From a bacterium BMS3Abin14 (GTDB lineage Bacteria; BMS3Abin14): a stretch of DNA of 32,586 nt. Position numbers and translations under genes: made by a program. Below, in pieces: positions 32,151 through 32,586 of this stretch. Position 1 is the first letter of the stretch; every line of letters begins with the position of its first letter. Location of the stretch: positions 1 through 32,586 of the forward strand of contig BDTG01000047.1 of NCBI GenBank assembly GCA_002897695.1. Reading direction: 5' to 3'. Below the pieces are notes generated by a model. The model did not search any database. It was not told the origin of the DNA and saw nothing but the letters and a program-made list of their open reading frames with translations.

Positions 32151-32586
32151 CTAGATAATGCGGAAATTTTCCACCAGGGTACAGCGCCGCTTGCGTGTAT
32201 AGGTGCGCGCCGAGGTCAACCCCTCACCGGTCGGCCCGGCAATGGTGAAGGCGGTGTGGCCCTCGCCGCCAAGGCCAAGCCCGGCATAGGAGGGACCGTT
32301 CTTGACAAAAAGTGTGGTCTGAATGGCCCGAGCGAATGCTGTCATGTTGTCCACATTGGTCGAGTGCATTATGGCCGTGTGCCGATTGCCCTGTTCCACC
32401 TCAACGGCGAAATCAATTCCTTCCTGGACATTCGCCACCCGCACGATGGGCATGACAGGCATCATCTGCTCAATCCAGACAAGGGGGTGATCCTTACCGG
32501 CCTCGAATATGGCCAACCGGCACTCTTCCCCCACTTCGATGCCAATCTCTTTGAGTATTACCTGGACATTTTTACCTATAAAGGCG
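32151..32586 (-). CDS. CoA-acylating aldehyde dehydrogenase, EutE/PduP type (C-terminal part)
   Basis: Partial gene: the stop is at 32151 and the reading frame remains open at the window edge (FIGKNVQVILKEIGIEVGEECR... upstream of the first internal Met). The tail VKNGPSYAGLGLGGEGHTAF and TPTG-like GPTGEGLTSARTYTRKRRC closely follows the C-terminus of EutE/PduP, which convert acetaldehyde or propionaldehyde to the acyl-CoA, often inside microcompartments. About 145 of the usual 460-470 residues are visible, so catalytic Cys and any N-terminal targeting peptide are outside. Convergent with glpK, 59 bp apart. Confidence 0.9.
   Translation of the reverse strand, partial: AFIGKNVQVILKEIGIEVGEECRLAIFEAGKDHPLVWIEQMMPVMPIVRVANVQEGIDFAVEVEQGNRHTAIMHSTNVDNMTAFARAIQTTLFVKNGPSYAGLGLGGEGHTAFTIAGPTGEGLTSARTYTRKRRCTLVENFRII

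Overview
The window looks like a chromosomal segment of a Gram-negative (diderm) anaerobe, most likely a Desulfobacterota / former Deltaproteobacteria lineage. The signs are a periplasmic selenocysteine formate dehydrogenase with FdhE, LolA and an outer-membrane barrel protein, RNase J beside RsmA and FtsK, a TPR plus periplasmic-binding-protein type PBP activator, and fairly GC-rich genes with dispersed palindromic repeats. The lineage is inferred from gene content only; there is no rRNA or tRNA gene in the window.

Region 1 (1-1107, minus strand): the 5' end of a group II intron begins directly after the T-tract of the rho-independent terminator of the formate dehydrogenase operon. Its reverse transcriptase frame has lost its N-terminus and an internal block and runs off the left edge.

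Region 2 (1108-11253, minus strand): two tandem GntR/FCD regulators, then a Tat-exported molybdopterin oxidoreductase related to FdhA but with serine at the catalytic Sec/Cys position, then fdhE. A separate promoter with a strong leader terminator drives fdhA (in-frame TGA = selenocysteine, with a SECIS-like hairpin), fdhB (four 4Fe-4S clusters) and the cytochrome b subunit. The Sec enzyme would oxidise formate in the periplasm and pass electrons through FdhB and haem b to quinone.

Region 3 (11497-20954): a DciA/DUF721 gene on the plus strand, then a long minus-strand housekeeping run: rsmA, rnj, (a repeat-rich gap), uppP, ftsK, lolA, rimO, a TrmN6-like methyltransferase and an outer-membrane barrel protein. 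Most neighbours overlap or abut.

Region 4 (20997-24731, plus strand): a compound palindromic repeat that runs into the start of a lipoprotein gene (PBP activator type), then a YCII-like protein, a cupin and a TSUP permease.

Region 5 (25077-32586): a divergent argO/argP pair, two tandem exported DUF4139 paralogues, a convergent two-gene unit (small ORF plus AbiEii-like nucleotidyltransferase) with a near-consensus promoter that implies a leaderless or very short-leader mRNA, an unannotated 57-residue ORF just upstream of glpK, glpK, and the C-terminal part of an EutE/PduP-type CoA-acylating aldehyde dehydrogenase.

The most unusual item is the serine-substituted FDH paralogue co-directional with fdhE and the true Sec enzyme. 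The structured fdhA leader, the terminator-docked, internally deleted group II intron and the repeat-borne gene start follow.
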